From Propionibacteriaceae bacterium (GTDB taxonomy: Bacteria > Actinomycetota > Actinomycetes > Propionibacteriales > Propionibacteriaceae): a DNA stretch of 64,000 nucleotides. Below the pieces are notes generated by a model. That model was not told the origin of the DNA. It saw only the letters and a program-made list of their open reading frames with translations, and did not search any database. The stretch is from the NCBI GenBank assembly GCA_031262485.1, contig JAISHO010000012.1, positions 62,001-126,000 of the forward strand. Direction: 5' to 3'. The position numbers were made by a program, and so were the translations under genes. Positions 1 to 7,875 of this stretch are shown here, piece by piece; the first letter of the stretch is position 1; each line of letters opens with the position of its first letter.

Positions 1-628
1 GCCCGTCGTCGGCGTCGGCGGCTACCTCGCGTGGCAGTTGTTCAAGCCAGGGCTACGACCGGTTCACCAGCGCCCCGCCATCATGACCGACCTTCTGCGC
101 TCACAGACCGAGGGGTATCGGGTCGTCGACGCGTGGGCCGCGCCGATCAGTCCCCAGGAGAGCGACGACGCTGGCGAGTGGGCCTGGGCCTGCGTCAGCG
201 CGATGCCGGGGCCCGCCATTCTTCTCACCGCTCGGAACACACTTGTTCGCTTGTTCGGCGGCGTCCCCGTGACGGGGCGGAACACCGTCGGCGGGGAGAT
301 TCATCGGGCTTTCGTCAGCCACACGGATCGCAACCCCGAGCCCGGAAACACCTCGCCCGAGGACGAGAGGATGGGTTGGATCTCGCTCCACGGGGACCAC
401 GAGGTCGTCGTCGGCATGGACGACAAACATCTCGACTTCCGCCTCGGGTTGTCCACGTTCGACGGGCAGATCAGCATCACGACCTTGTTCCAACCGCACA
501 ACTGGATCGGGCAGGCGTATTGGTCGATCGTTCGACTATTCCACCGCCATATCGTGCGCGCGATGCTCCGCCAGGCCCGCGTACCCGAGAAGGGAAAATC
601 CAGCCTCCCCGAGGCCGACGTCCATTGA
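1..628 (+). CDS. DUF2867 family protein, 5' end outside the window
   Basis: The reading frame is open to the first base of the window, so the N-terminus is missing. The visible start is hydrophobic (PVVGVGGYLAWQLF), which looks like the end of a transmembrane or signal segment. The body matches the DUF2867 pattern: an early RVVDAWA segment, a central hydrophobic LVRLFGG helix, and a C-terminal NWIGQAYWSIVRLFHRHIVR stretch typical of this family. The biochemical role of DUF2867 proteins is unknown; some are fused to NAD-binding or membrane domains. An internal TTG at 38 or ATG at 83 could be read as starts, but the open upstream frame with hydrophobic coding favours a longer protein. Stop is TGA at 626-628. 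Confidence 0.6.
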   Translation, partial: PVVGVGGYLAWQLFKPGLRPVHQRPAIMTDLLRSQTEGYRVVDAWAAPISPQESDDAGEWAWACVSAMPGPAILLTARNTLVRLFGGVPVTGRNTVGGEIHRAFVSHTDRNPEPGNTSPEDERMGWISLHGDHEVVVGMDDKHLDFRLGLSTFDGQISITTLFQPHNWIGQAYWSIVRLFHRHIVRAMLRQARVPEKGKSSLPEADVH

Positions 629-692
629 TCCCTGCAGGGTGATGCCTGGCACTCGCCTCTGGACAATTAATGGGAAGATGTCTCTCAATAGA

Positions 693-743
693 CCCCGCCA
701 GGGCTAGAGCCACCAGGCTTCCCCAATACCGGCGGGCTTTTTC
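693..743 (+). terminator. possible terminator after the DUF2867 gene
   Basis: CCCGCC at about 694-699 can pair with GGCGGG at 731-736, which is followed by CTTTTTC. The loop is long (about 30 nt) and contains a second small hairpin, so this is a weak intrinsic terminator candidate serving the rightward gene. It overlaps the last bases of the leftward ADP-ribosylglycohydrolase gene. Confidence 0.3.
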
Positions 744-1707
744 ATTCTCGGCCCGAGAACCCGGCGATGGTCACTCCCAATCGCGTGAGATCGGTCGCCG
801 TCATCACGGGCCAGCCATGGACTTGTTCTGCCCAGGTGGTGGGCAACTGGGATGCTCCGTAAGCGGCGCCGAGGAGACCGCCGGCGATGGCGGCGACGGT
901 GTCCGTGTCGGAACCGATCGCGATCGCCCACTGAAGCGCCGCGGCGAACCGATCGGGGCCATCGATATGGCGGGTGGCGTGGATCGACGACCAGGCGGCT
1001 TGGAATGCCGTCACCGTGTAACCGTTCGGCACGAACGTCTCCGGCGGCTCCGCCTCGGCCTCATCGATGAGGCGGCTCCACCACGCCGCCCGAGTGCCTT
1101 CGAGATAAGGCAGACCGCGGCGCGGATCCATCTCCCCGGTGAGCACGGCGTGGCGCACCGCCACCGACCACAGCACCGACGATTCGACGCAGCGTTCTTC
1201 GGCGTGCGTCAACGCGCACACCAAACCCGCCGCCTTGGCCGTTTTCTCCTCAGAATCTATAGAAGACAACCCCACCACCGCAGTGCGCATGAGGCCGCCG
1301 TTGCCAGCGCTCCCCCGCCCCGCCACCTCCTCGGAGATCCGCGTCGCCCGCTCCCATAAGCGGGAATCCTCGTCCTTCGTCGAACGGAAGAGCACCGTGG
1401 CCGTCTGGTTGCCGATATCGGAGGCGCCATATTTCATCCAATCGATGAACGAACGCGTGATCGCGTCGAGCGCGTCCGGCGTCGTCAGATCCGCCCCAGT
1501 TGCCGCGACCTGGGCGATGCACAAGGCCATCTGCGTGTCATCCGACCACTCGCCTGGCTCATATCCTCCCAAGCCACCACCGAGCATCTCGGCATGCCCT
1601 TCGCTGAAACGCATCCCACCCTCGTAGGGCACGCCGAGCGCGTCGCCGATCGCCTGACCGAGCAGCACCCCGGCCGCACGATCCTCCATCGCATCCGACC
1701 ATTCCAT
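742..1707 (-). CDS. ADP-ribosylglycohydrolase family protein
   Basis: This 321-residue protein belongs to the ADP-ribosylglycohydrolase (DraG/ARH) family, which removes ADP-ribose from proteins or small molecules using a binuclear metal site. Visible family motifs are an N-terminal GQAIGDALGVPYEG, the metal-binding WSDDTQ, GNGGLMR in the middle, and the C-terminal SDTDTVAAIAGGLLGA. I chose the ATG at 1707 because GGAAGGAG lies 7 nt upstream; an in-frame start at 1767 lacks such a site. It is cytoplasmic, with no signal peptide. It lies on the same strand as the DGR operon but 412 bp beyond the reverse transcriptase. That gap holds repeats and a hairpin, so I do not treat it as part of that system. 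Substrate is not predictable from sequence. Confidence 0.85.
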   Translation of the reverse strand: MEWSDAMEDRAAGVLLGQAIGDALGVPYEGGMRFSEGHAEMLGGGLGGYEPGEWSDDTQMALCIAQVAATGADLTTPDALDAITRSFIDWMKYGASDIGNQTATVLFRSTKDEDSRLWERATRISEEVAGRGSAGNGGLMRTAVVGLSSIDSEEKTAKAAGLVCALTHAEERCVESSVLWSVAVRHAVLTGEMDPRRGLPYLEGTRAAWWSRLIDEAEAEPPETFVPNGYTVTAFQAAWSSIHATRHIDGPDRFAAALQWAIAIGSDTDTVAAIAGGLLGAAYGASQLPTTWAEQVHGWPVMTATDLTRLGVTIAGFSGRE

Positions 1708-1886
1708 CGTTGTGCTCCTTCCCATTCGCCCGGTCGCAAACACGGTCCGTGCAACGACTCCACCCATCGTAATGAAGAAGCCTCCTCCTGGCGGCCTTCA
1801 TGACACCAGGGCTGGAACGAGACGTCCCGACGACCGCCCCCATGCGCGCGTGGCTCAGCGAGGAACTCGCCTGAGGAAGAGGACGC

Positions 1887-1947
1887 ATCACCAAATAACT
1901 GCCATTTTCGTGTTCAACAGATACCAAAATGGCAGTTATTTGGTGAT
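1887..1947. repeat. 22-bp perfect inverted repeat with 17-nt loop
   Basis: The left arm 1887-1908 (ATCACCAAATAACTGCCATT plus TT) is the exact reverse complement of the right arm 1926-1947. Seventeen bases separate the arms. The arms are AT-rich against a GC-rich background. No T-run follows on either strand in the terminator sense, and no gene starts nearby. It ends 3 bp before a 46-bp direct repeat. It could be an operator, a remnant of a lost gene's promoter, or the end of a small mobile element. Confidence 0.75.
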
Positions 1948-1949
1948 CA

Positions 1950-1995
1950 TGGGACTGTTTTGCCCCATTCATGAATGTGATCGTACGGTCACATC
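1950..1995 (+). repeat. direct repeat, left copy (flanks the DGR cassette)
   Basis: This 46-bp sequence recurs in the same orientation at 8518-8563 with 4 mismatches. It starts TGGGACTGTTTTGC and contains TCATGA and the near-palindrome TGTGATCGTACGGTCACA. The right copy sits immediately upstream of an HTH gene, but no HTH gene follows this copy. The whole DGR operon lies between the two copies. Confidence 0.8.
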
Positions 1996-2021
1996 ACGAA
2001 CTCTCTACCTACTCTCCAACT

Positions 2022-2062
2022 CTCTACTCTTACTCTCTATTTTCATGGAGAGCAGAGTAGAG
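2022..2062. terminator. hairpin downstream of the reverse transcriptase gene
   Basis: CTCTACTCT at 2022-2030 pairs with AGAGTAGAG at 2054-2062. Inside it CTCTC at 2033-2037 pairs with GAGAG at 2048-2052, giving about 14 base pairs with one small internal loop. It lies 58 bp past the stop codon of the leftward DGR operon, a suitable place for a terminator or RNA 3'-end stabiliser. There is no clear T-run, so termination is inferred. Confidence 0.45.
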
Positions 2063-2119
2063 GGTTCGATAAATAACAAGACTTCTTTCACAATGAGGAC
2101 ACGTCTCCACCGCCCCGGA

Positions 2120-3232
2120 TCAACCGAAAGACGACAACGCCGATACCGATGGGCGCAAGCGAATCCACGGATGCTCATGGAGAAGGTCACGACGCAGACC
2201 CCAGGTGTTGCCTCGCTCCAGGTGAGCGCCGATACTGGTCAGGCGCTGCTTCAGCTGATCGACGCTCATCTCACCGGCGGCGTGCTCCTCGTGCATGCGA
2301 CCAAGATGGCGGGCCAGCGTCGCCTTCTTCGCCGAGTCGAGACGACGGACCACCTTGCCGGTGTCCGTCACGTAGAGATGCCACCCGAGGTAGTTGACAC
2401 CGGCCGAGACGGGGAAGATCTGCGTCTTCGCGTTGAACTCCAGACCCAAGCCGGCGACGTGCTCCTCCATCTGGGCGAGGCACCGTCGCAGATATGCCTT
2501 GTCGGGGTGAATCAGCACACCGTCGTCCATATAGCGCGAATACCACGGCACCCGCAGGCGCTCCTTGATGAGACGGTCGAGAGAATCCAAGTAGTAGAGA
2601 GCGAACCACTGGCTGGCCTGGTTGCCCAGCGGCAGGCCCACGCCGTCGGCCGCCTCATACGAGTCGACGATCACCTCCAACAGCCGTCGCTGCTTCGGAT
2701 TCGTGAAGACGCGCCATAGCTTCGCTTTGAGCACGTCGTGGTCGATGCTGACGAAGTAGCGGCGGATGTCGTATTTGAGGATAAAGGCGTCGCGGCCATG
2801 GCGCTGGAAGCAGGCGCGAAGGAAACCCGTCACACGGTCAAGGGCGAAGTCCGTCCCCTTGCCTACCCGACAGGCTGCATTGTCGAAGATGAGGCGTGGT
2901 TCCAGGGTCGGCTTGAGCACATGGTCGGCGAGCGCCTGTTGGACGACGCGGTCCCCATATCGAGGGGCGAAGACCTCCCTGCGCTTCGGTTCGAAGATCG
3001 TGAACCTCGTGTAGGGCTTCGGCCGGTAGACCCCCCGTGACAACTGATCGCTCAGCCGCAGCAGATTCGCACCGAGATCGAGTTCGAAACGGACGACTTC
3101 TCTTCGCTCGCGCTTTCCTCGTCGTGTCTGGCGATGGGCGTCATAGAGCAGAGGGAAGAGATCCACGACGACAGGATAGGGTTCCACGAGCCGTGGACTG
3201 CCATCGATACGACGATCGTGGCTCCCAGCCAA
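2120..3232 (-). CDS. DGR-type reverse transcriptase
   Basis: This 370-residue protein is the reverse transcriptase of a diversity-generating retroelement. It makes error-prone cDNA from the TR RNA, misreading adenines, for transfer to the VR. Visible motifs are EPKRREVFAP at about 81-90, CRVGKGT at 121-127, YDIRRYF at 154-160, GLPLGNQASQ at 199-208 (the DGR form of RT motif 4) and the catalytic YMDD at 234-237. No intron maturase or HNH domain follows, so a group II intron is unlikely. The TTG at 3232 is the first usable start after an in-frame TGA; it has only a weak ribosome-binding site, and a GTG at about 3187 is an alternative. It is the last gene of the DGR operon, downstream of the TR, as in the classical layout. 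Confidence 0.93.
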   Translation of the reverse strand: MAGSHDRRIDGSPRLVEPYPVVVDLFPLLYDAHRQTRRGKRERREVVRFELDLGANLLRLSDQLSRGVYRPKPYTRFTIFEPKRREVFAPRYGDRVVQQALADHVLKPTLEPRLIFDNAACRVGKGTDFALDRVTGFLRACFQRHGRDAFILKYDIRRYFVSIDHDVLKAKLWRVFTNPKQRRLLEVIVDSYEAADGVGLPLGNQASQWFALYYLDSLDRLIKERLRVPWYSRYMDDGVLIHPDKAYLRRCLAQMEEHVAGLGLEFNAKTQIFPVSAGVNYLGWHLYVTDTGKVVRRLDSAKKATLARHLGRMHEEHAAGEMSVDQLKQRLTSIGAHLERGNTWGLRRDLLHEHPWIRLRPSVSALSSFG

Positions 3233-3638
3233 GCGATTGACGTCGCCGTTTCTTGACCTCGCTCACAGCGGACGGCGAGGGGAGCCAGCGCGGATCGCGC
3301 CGCCCCCCGTAGAGCAGAAAACCGGTTTCCACCAGCGTCCCCCTCCCCGCGCGCCATATGTTCTCCCGGCCATGCTCTTCCCGGACATTTCCGGAAGCCT
3401 GGGCGCCTCGATGGCTACCCTGGACGAGAAGGAGACTGGTTCCTCTGTCTACCTGTCACCACTGTCTCCGCCCCACGTGGAACGGAGCCCTCGGATTCCA
3501 CCCTCCCTCAGGGCCGCCTCCCGGCGGGCCGATCTCGCCGTCGCTGGTCAGCCCAGACCGGGCGAGGCCGTGTCATCCGATCCACCCGGAGCGGGCGGAC
3601 GTCGGTCGACTTGAGCGAGAGGGTTTCACATCGACAGT
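3233..3638 (-). other. spacer between template repeat and RT gene
   Basis: No convincing gene is seen in these 406 bases; overlapping open frames are GC-driven. In known DGRs the RNA template for cDNA priming extends from the TR into the spacer before the RT gene, and the spacer is needed for reverse transcription. This segment is therefore probably transcribed as part of the DGR RNA. It is GC-rich with several short self-complementary stretches around 3500-3600. The RNA boundaries cannot be read from sequence. Confidence 0.5.
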
Positions 3639-3775
3639 GCTGGGCGAACCGCGCCCGCCGCTGACGTGACTGTGTTGTCGTTCCAGTTGTCGTCATCGTC
3701 GTTCACGTTGCCGTCGTGGTTGACAATCGCCGAGTTGTTCTGGTTATCACCAGGCGACCGCAGCCACCACCACTT
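3639..3775 (-). repeat. DGR template repeat (TR)
   Basis: This 137-bp segment aligns without gaps to 4361-4497 (offset 722) inside the target gene. Read on the minus strand in the target frame it contains nine AAC codons, typical of TRs tuned for adenine mutagenesis. Of 19 differences from the VR, 18 are at TR adenines (9 A to G, 4 A to C, 5 A to T) and one is G to T. The last 28 bp (plus-strand 3639-3666 side) are identical and GC-rich, matching the initiation-of-homing region. It lies between avd and the RT gene and is not itself within a recognisable protein gene. Confidence 0.95.
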
Positions 3776-3849
3776 CAACCAGTTCCCTAGTCGCACGCCT
3801 TGTGCCGCCCGAATCGGATCGACCGAGGCTGACGCGACCAGGCAGCAGA

Positions 3850-4251
3850 CTACCCCTCCCCCGCCGTGCGGCGCGCGTCAGATTTGATCCAGGCCGCCAA
3901 GAGGTGCTCGCAGGTCCCGGCCAATTCGGCGATGTGCTGGAATTGCTTCTCGAGAATGACTCCCTCCTCATGCGCCATCTGCGCTAGGAAGACGACGAGC
4001 TTGGCGCCAGCCATCGCCTCGTCTTGGCGATCCCGTCGGCGCTCGGCCGCTCCTGGCCGCGCGCCCCGACCGATGAACACCTGGTTGGCTCGGAATAGCT
4101 GCTCAATGATCTCAAGGCTTAGATTCTGCATACGGTAGGCGTACGTCTGCCGATAGTAGGCGGGCGCCTTCTTCGTCACTTTGAAGACGTAGTGACTGAG
4201 ACGTTGAGCATGAGTGACGACGGCCAAGTCAGCCGGGGCACGCACCTGCAT
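3850..4251 (-). CDS. avd: Avd-like accessory protein of the DGR
   Basis: This 133-residue, helix-rich basic protein sits between the target gene and the TR, exactly where avd (accessory variability determinant) is found in classical DGRs. Avd proteins form a four-helix-bundle pentamer that binds the RT and the TR RNA and is needed for mutagenic homing. Segments such as KVTKKAPAYYRQTYAYRMQN, then ANQVFIGRGA, then VVFLAQMAHEE fit the helical pattern. The ATG at 4251 has AGGAAG about 6 nt upstream. The stop is 74 bp before the TR. Assignment rests on position, size and helical character; I could not run a profile search. Confidence 0.85.
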   Translation of the reverse strand: MQVRAPADLAVVTHAQRLSHYVFKVTKKAPAYYRQTYAYRMQNLSLEIIEQLFRANQVFIGRGARPGAAERRRDRQDEAMAGAKLVVFLAQMAHEEGVILEKQFQHIAELAGTCEHLLAAWIKSDARRTAGEG

Positions 4252-4313
4252 AAATACTTCCTGTTTGTTTAAGAAATCTATGTTTACCGTCTCTTGGGTG
4301 GTCCACGAGGCTA

Positions 4314-4332
4314 GGCGGCGCGAAGCGCCGCC
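4314..4332. promoter_or_regulatory. hairpin directly downstream of the VR
   Basis: GGCGGCGC and GCGCCGCC form an 8-bp perfect stem around a 3-nt loop. It begins 4 bases after the target-gene stop codon and 28 bp past the VR end. Known phage DGRs need a short hairpin or cruciform just beyond the VR for efficient target recognition, so this is the probable equivalent. It could also act as a terminator or pausing site between the target gene and avd. Confidence 0.7.
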
Positions 4333-4335
4333 GAT

Positions 4336-7300
4336 TCACGATTCGAGATTCAACGCCAGAGCTGGGCGAACCGCGCCCGCCGCTGACGCGAATGTGTCGT
4401 CGCGCCAGTAGTCGCCATCGTCGTGCACGTTGCCGTCGCGGTCGACAACCGCCGAGTGGAACTGGCGAACACCAGGCGACCGCAGCCACCACCACCAAGC
4501 ATTGCCATCGTTTCGTTTCATTATTCGCTGTTGGTCATCAGCGAAAATTCTGTCAGCTTCGATATTGCTCAAGAGGAAGACGGGATCGTGAGTCTCCTGT
4601 TGATTCCACTTACGATACTGATACTTCTTCTTCGGCTCGTTATCTTGCTGGACTTCAGCGAATCGGGCTTCTCCCATGCGACTCTTCAAGCTATCGAAGA
4701 AGGGCCCCGTCAACCATTGCCTCAAGGAAGAGTCATACCACGATGCGCCGTTCCGATCTTGATGATAGGAACGATAATCGACGGGATGTTCCGCCAAAAA
4801 GAGAGCCGCCCGTTCGGTTCTTCCCACGGTGCGCACATCAAGGTTAATTGCTTTACGCCGAGAGGCAGATACGCTTAACTGACCTTTTCCGTTGAGTACA
4901 CCCAGAAATTGCCAGACTCGTCCTCCGAGGCTCACACGATCACCACTGGTGATTTCTTTTGAACGAATCAGACGCAAGACATCAGCCGGATCTCCTCGAT
5001 CATATTTCTCCACGAGATCCACTGATTCCGTGCAATCCACCGACGAAGCCTGCGGCCAACCCTTCCCTCGCCACGCGGATGCGCGGTAGCCGAGGATCAC
5101 ATCATTGACTGCTTCGATCTTCTCCGTCTGGTTTCGCTCACCAGAGAGCGCCCATTGACCCGAGAACCACTGACCCATCCGATCAGCCAATGCTTGATCA
5201 CCAGATTCCTTCAGCGACTGACCGAAGAAATCCCACGTCTCATCGCTGGGATTGCGCATATCCCAACGCTCCGGCGCATCGTCCCGCAGAGCGCGTAGGA
5301 GATATTCGGAGAGGAAAAATTCATGGAGAGACGTGTGCGAGAACCGAAAATATCCACCATCAGCAGAATCATCACGCCGCTTCAGGAACGTCGCATTCCT
5401 CAAATCTTCCTCAAGAACCTCAAAATCATACTTCTCATATTTTCTCCAGTTCGAACGCTCTGCCCGCCAGGACTCAAACCATTCTTCTAGTTTATCAACG
5501 TGGATTTCTTGCCCAGAGCCACGCCAAACCATCGCCGCCATATCTTCGGCGAGAATGAGCTTGTCAGACCGTTTGACCCTACTCTTCTCGACCTCACGCC
5601 CAAGCCAACGACGAGAAAACTCACGGTAGAGCGTCACGCCATAAATTGGCTTGCCCTCATCTCGTAAACGCTTGATCTCAGGTACTGCCTGAGCGATGAA
5701 AGGAAGCGTCACCGGCCGCTGAGCAAGATCTTCCAAGTCATACACTGAAGCCAACATCTTCCGGACCTGACTGATGTCATGCTCTGGCAATGCCTTTCGT
5801 AAATAGCGCTCGATCTCCTCGTCCCTCAACCCCAGGAGAAGGCGTGCCTCCATCGCGTCGAGCCGAAGATGATCCGTCGCTTGCCCCGTCAAGATCTCCC
5901 GCTGCTCCCGAAGCGTCCTGAAAAACTGAGTCCGCGTGGATATCACCACCTTCGGCGGACGACCATCCACCGGCTTCGCCTGATAAACAACAGAGATGAG
6001 CTGATCAGTGAAGTCTCTCCCTGAACGATCATCGATCCGAGTGAGAACCTCGTCCAACCCATCAAAAATGACGACCGCGCCCTCGCCGATCCACTGCCAC
6101 AATTGCTCTGGGGTGACCTCAGGATTCTGTTCCCATCCTTTACGAGCACACTCGATCATGATCTCAACGACACTCGGGAGGCGTGTATCCGATGATCCCG
6201 TTGGTTCAGTACTCTTCGCCACCAGCCCCTGAACATGCCGGAGATCAAAATAGAGGGCATACCTATTCGCCTCACCACTCTCCCAACGATTCCTCAGGTC
6301 GAGATCAAAAGACTGGCATGCCACCGTCTTTCCCATGCCATACTCTCCCAAGAGGATGAACAGCGACCCTCTTTTATCATCTGCCGCCCACTCAAACAGT
6401 TCGGGCAGGACAGGCCGATCTTTCAATATCCCTTTCTCGTCGCAATCGGCAGTGGCTCGCCGTGCGTTCTTGGGCTCTTCTAACATGTCACTCAAACCCA
6501 CAGGCGCCACTTGAATCTTCAAATATTGAGTGATATCCTCCAATGCCGGCCGCACCGTCTCGCTCGGCATGAAATCACCTAAGGGTTGATCCATTTCTTC
6601 GTCAGTCAATGATCTAGTCATGTCAGAATCTTTCTTCGCTTGCGTGTTTCGAGGAGCGTGAAGTGACGACAGCGTCACAGCTTGATAAACAACTTCCGCC
6701 GCTTGGCGTGCGGCTTTCTGCTGCCGTTGGCTCTTGCCTCGCTTATTGAGGGTGCCATCGGCGAAATCACAGATCCCCTTGACGGTGATCCAATCGACGT
6801 TCTGGCCAGATCGGCGCGACCTTTCCGCAGCCCTGGCGAGCCCCACCGATTCCATCTCCCCGCCGATGATCTGGCCAGAAGGACGCAAAGCGACGAGCGC
6901 ATTGCGAAATTCAGCGTTATCAACGAGTTTATTGCCTGAAAGGATGCCGCCGACATGAATCTTTGGCCATTTCGGATCGGATGCCAGATGATCGACGAGT
7001 TGGAACCGCCTCATCCATGTATCTGAGGCCGGCAATTCCGTGGCCCGCGACGTGATATCCCCCTCTGGCTCGACTCGCGCCATCTCGTATTCGAGCGCCA
7101 TCTTCGACACGAGAACATCACCGATCCGCTGCTCAGCGGGATCCGCTCCAAAGGCGATACCGACACCGATCATCACCTGAGGCTTCCAATCAGCACACGC
7201 GTCTTCAGCGGCATCTTGAGCCCGGGAGACACCCTGGAGACTCGACGCCAGAATCACCATCTGCCGCTTCATTTCCTCGCCGACTCGGTGGACCACCGAC

Positions 7301-7875
7301 CCCAACCAGAGATAAGGCAACCCACTCAGAGTCTGGATGGGAGTCGCCGACCATTCGCCGCTGAATCGGTTGACGACCGCTTGAGTCTCATAATGATTGA
7401 ACGTCATCAGAACAATCGGCCGTTCTACCGGATCAGAGGAAGGTTCAAACAGCTGTTCAGGAGCTACGAAACTAGGCGTCATATCCACCGTCGACTGCTT
7501 CACCACAACGGGAATATTCCTCAAGTCCAAGCCGAGAGTACGAGGAGGCTCCACCACCTCTCGCTCCGGCTCGGTGAAGTGGAGCCAGCGAACAGGATGC
7601 GCCGATGATTTCTTCGTCAAGCCGAACCGGAAGGAAAGCCCCTCCTTCTCCGCCGCCTTATTGACCGCGCCCATGCGGCGGTAGACCTCAGTCTGAGCCG
7701 CCTCGGGCGTCAACTCTGGCAGAAGACGTTCCACGATGTCGTCGTAACTCGCCTTCCCCGAATCATCCGCAAGGGACACTAATTCGAGAGCATGGCCTTT
7801 CCGCGTATCCGTGATCGAGACAAGACCCCGGACGACCTTCTCAGCCTCTGTTCTCGTCAATGTCTTCAATCTCAC
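4336..7875 (-). CDS. DGR target: PNP-NACHT-C-type-lectin STAND receptor
   Basis: This 1,179-residue multidomain protein is the variable protein of the DGR. Residues about 1-130 form an unassigned, possibly winged-helix region. About 154-403 is a purine-nucleoside-phosphorylase/MTA-nucleosidase-like domain (IGVGIAFGADP, IGDVLVSKMA, GGEMESVGLARAA, WITVKGICDFADG). A NACHT-type NTPase follows, with Walker A GEYGMGKT at about 510-517 and Walker B VVIFDGLDE at about 601-609. A helical region then carries a SHTSLHEFFLSEYLLRAL element typical of NACHT proteins. The C-terminus is a formylglycine-enzyme/C-type-lectin-like module ending in the VR (residues 1127-1172) and a short ALALNLES tail. I use GTG at 7875 because AAAGGAGG lies 5 nt upstream; an ATG at 7941 would overlap the preceding gene by 101 bp. 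By eye, its G+C is lower than that of its neighbours. Likely a defence or recognition receptor with an evolvable sensor and a nucleotide-cleaving effector; function is inferred. Confidence 0.93.
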   Translation of the reverse strand: MRLKTLTRTEAEKVVRGLVSITDTRKGHALELVSLADDSGKASYDDIVERLLPELTPEAAQTEVYRRMGAVNKAAEKEGLSFRFGLTKKSSAHPVRWLHFTEPEREVVEPPRTLGLDLRNIPVVVKQSTVDMTPSFVAPEQLFEPSSDPVERPIVLMTFNHYETQAVVNRFSGEWSATPIQTLSGLPYLWLGSVVHRVGEEMKRQMVILASSLQGVSRAQDAAEDACADWKPQVMIGVGIAFGADPAEQRIGDVLVSKMALEYEMARVEPEGDITSRATELPASDTWMRRFQLVDHLASDPKWPKIHVGGILSGNKLVDNAEFRNALVALRPSGQIIGGEMESVGLARAAERSRRSGQNVDWITVKGICDFADGTLNKRGKSQRQQKAARQAAEVVYQAVTLSSLHAPRNTQAKKDSDMTRSLTDEEMDQPLGDFMPSETVRPALEDITQYLKIQVAPVGLSDMLEEPKNARRATADCDEKGILKDRPVLPELFEWAADDKRGSLFILLGEYGMGKTVACQSFDLDLRNRWESGEANRYALYFDLRHVQGLVAKSTEPTGSSDTRLPSVVEIMIECARKGWEQNPEVTPEQLWQWIGEGAVVIFDGLDEVLTRIDDRSGRDFTDQLISVVYQAKPVDGRPPKVVISTRTQFFRTLREQREILTGQATDHLRLDAMEARLLLGLRDEEIERYLRKALPEHDISQVRKMLASVYDLEDLAQRPVTLPFIAQAVPEIKRLRDEGKPIYGVTLYREFSRRWLGREVEKSRVKRSDKLILAEDMAAMVWRGSGQEIHVDKLEEWFESWRAERSNWRKYEKYDFEVLEEDLRNATFLKRRDDSADGGYFRFSHTSLHEFFLSEYLLRALRDDAPERWDMRNPSDETWDFFGQSLKESGDQALADRMGQWFSGQWALSGERNQTEKIEAVNDVILGYRASAWRGKGWPQASSVDCTESVDLVEKYDRGDPADVLRLIRSKEITSGDRVSLGGRVWQFLGVLNGKGQLSVSASRRKAINLDVRTVGRTERAALFLAEHPVDYRSYHQDRNGASWYDSSLRQWLTGPFFDSLKSRMGEARFAEVQQDNEPKKKYQYRKWNQQETHDPVFLLSNIEADRIFADDQQRIMKRNDGNAWWWWLRSPGVRQFHSAVVDRDGNVHDDGDYWRDDTFASAAGAVRPALALNLES
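4361..4497 (-). repeat. DGR variable repeat (VR) in the target gene
   Basis: This is the recipient copy of the TR, encoding residues 1127-1172 of the target protein. It starts at the conserved TGG-rich WWWLRSPG stretch. It ends in the identical GC-rich SAAGAVRPA block. Eight of the nine AAC codons of the TR are changed here (to R, F, H, D, H, Y, R and D), while one AAC in GNV is kept. Non-adenine positions are almost fully conserved, and no stop codon has been created. Confidence 0.95.

Noticed and set aside
742-1707. ADP-ribosylglycohydrolase as part of the DGR defence operon
   Set aside because: It is separated by 412 bp containing a hairpin and repeats and has its own ribosome-binding site. 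Co-direction alone is not enough.
1712-2719. 335-codon plus-strand frame over the repeat region and RT gene
   Set aside because: It crosses the inverted repeat, the hairpin and the reverse complement of RT motifs, and has no recognisable protein features.
2120-3232. Group II intron or retron reverse transcriptase
   Set aside because: Motif GLPLGNQASQ, an adjacent Avd-like gene and a TR/VR pair fit a DGR. No maturase, HNH domain, intron RNA or msr/msd was seen.
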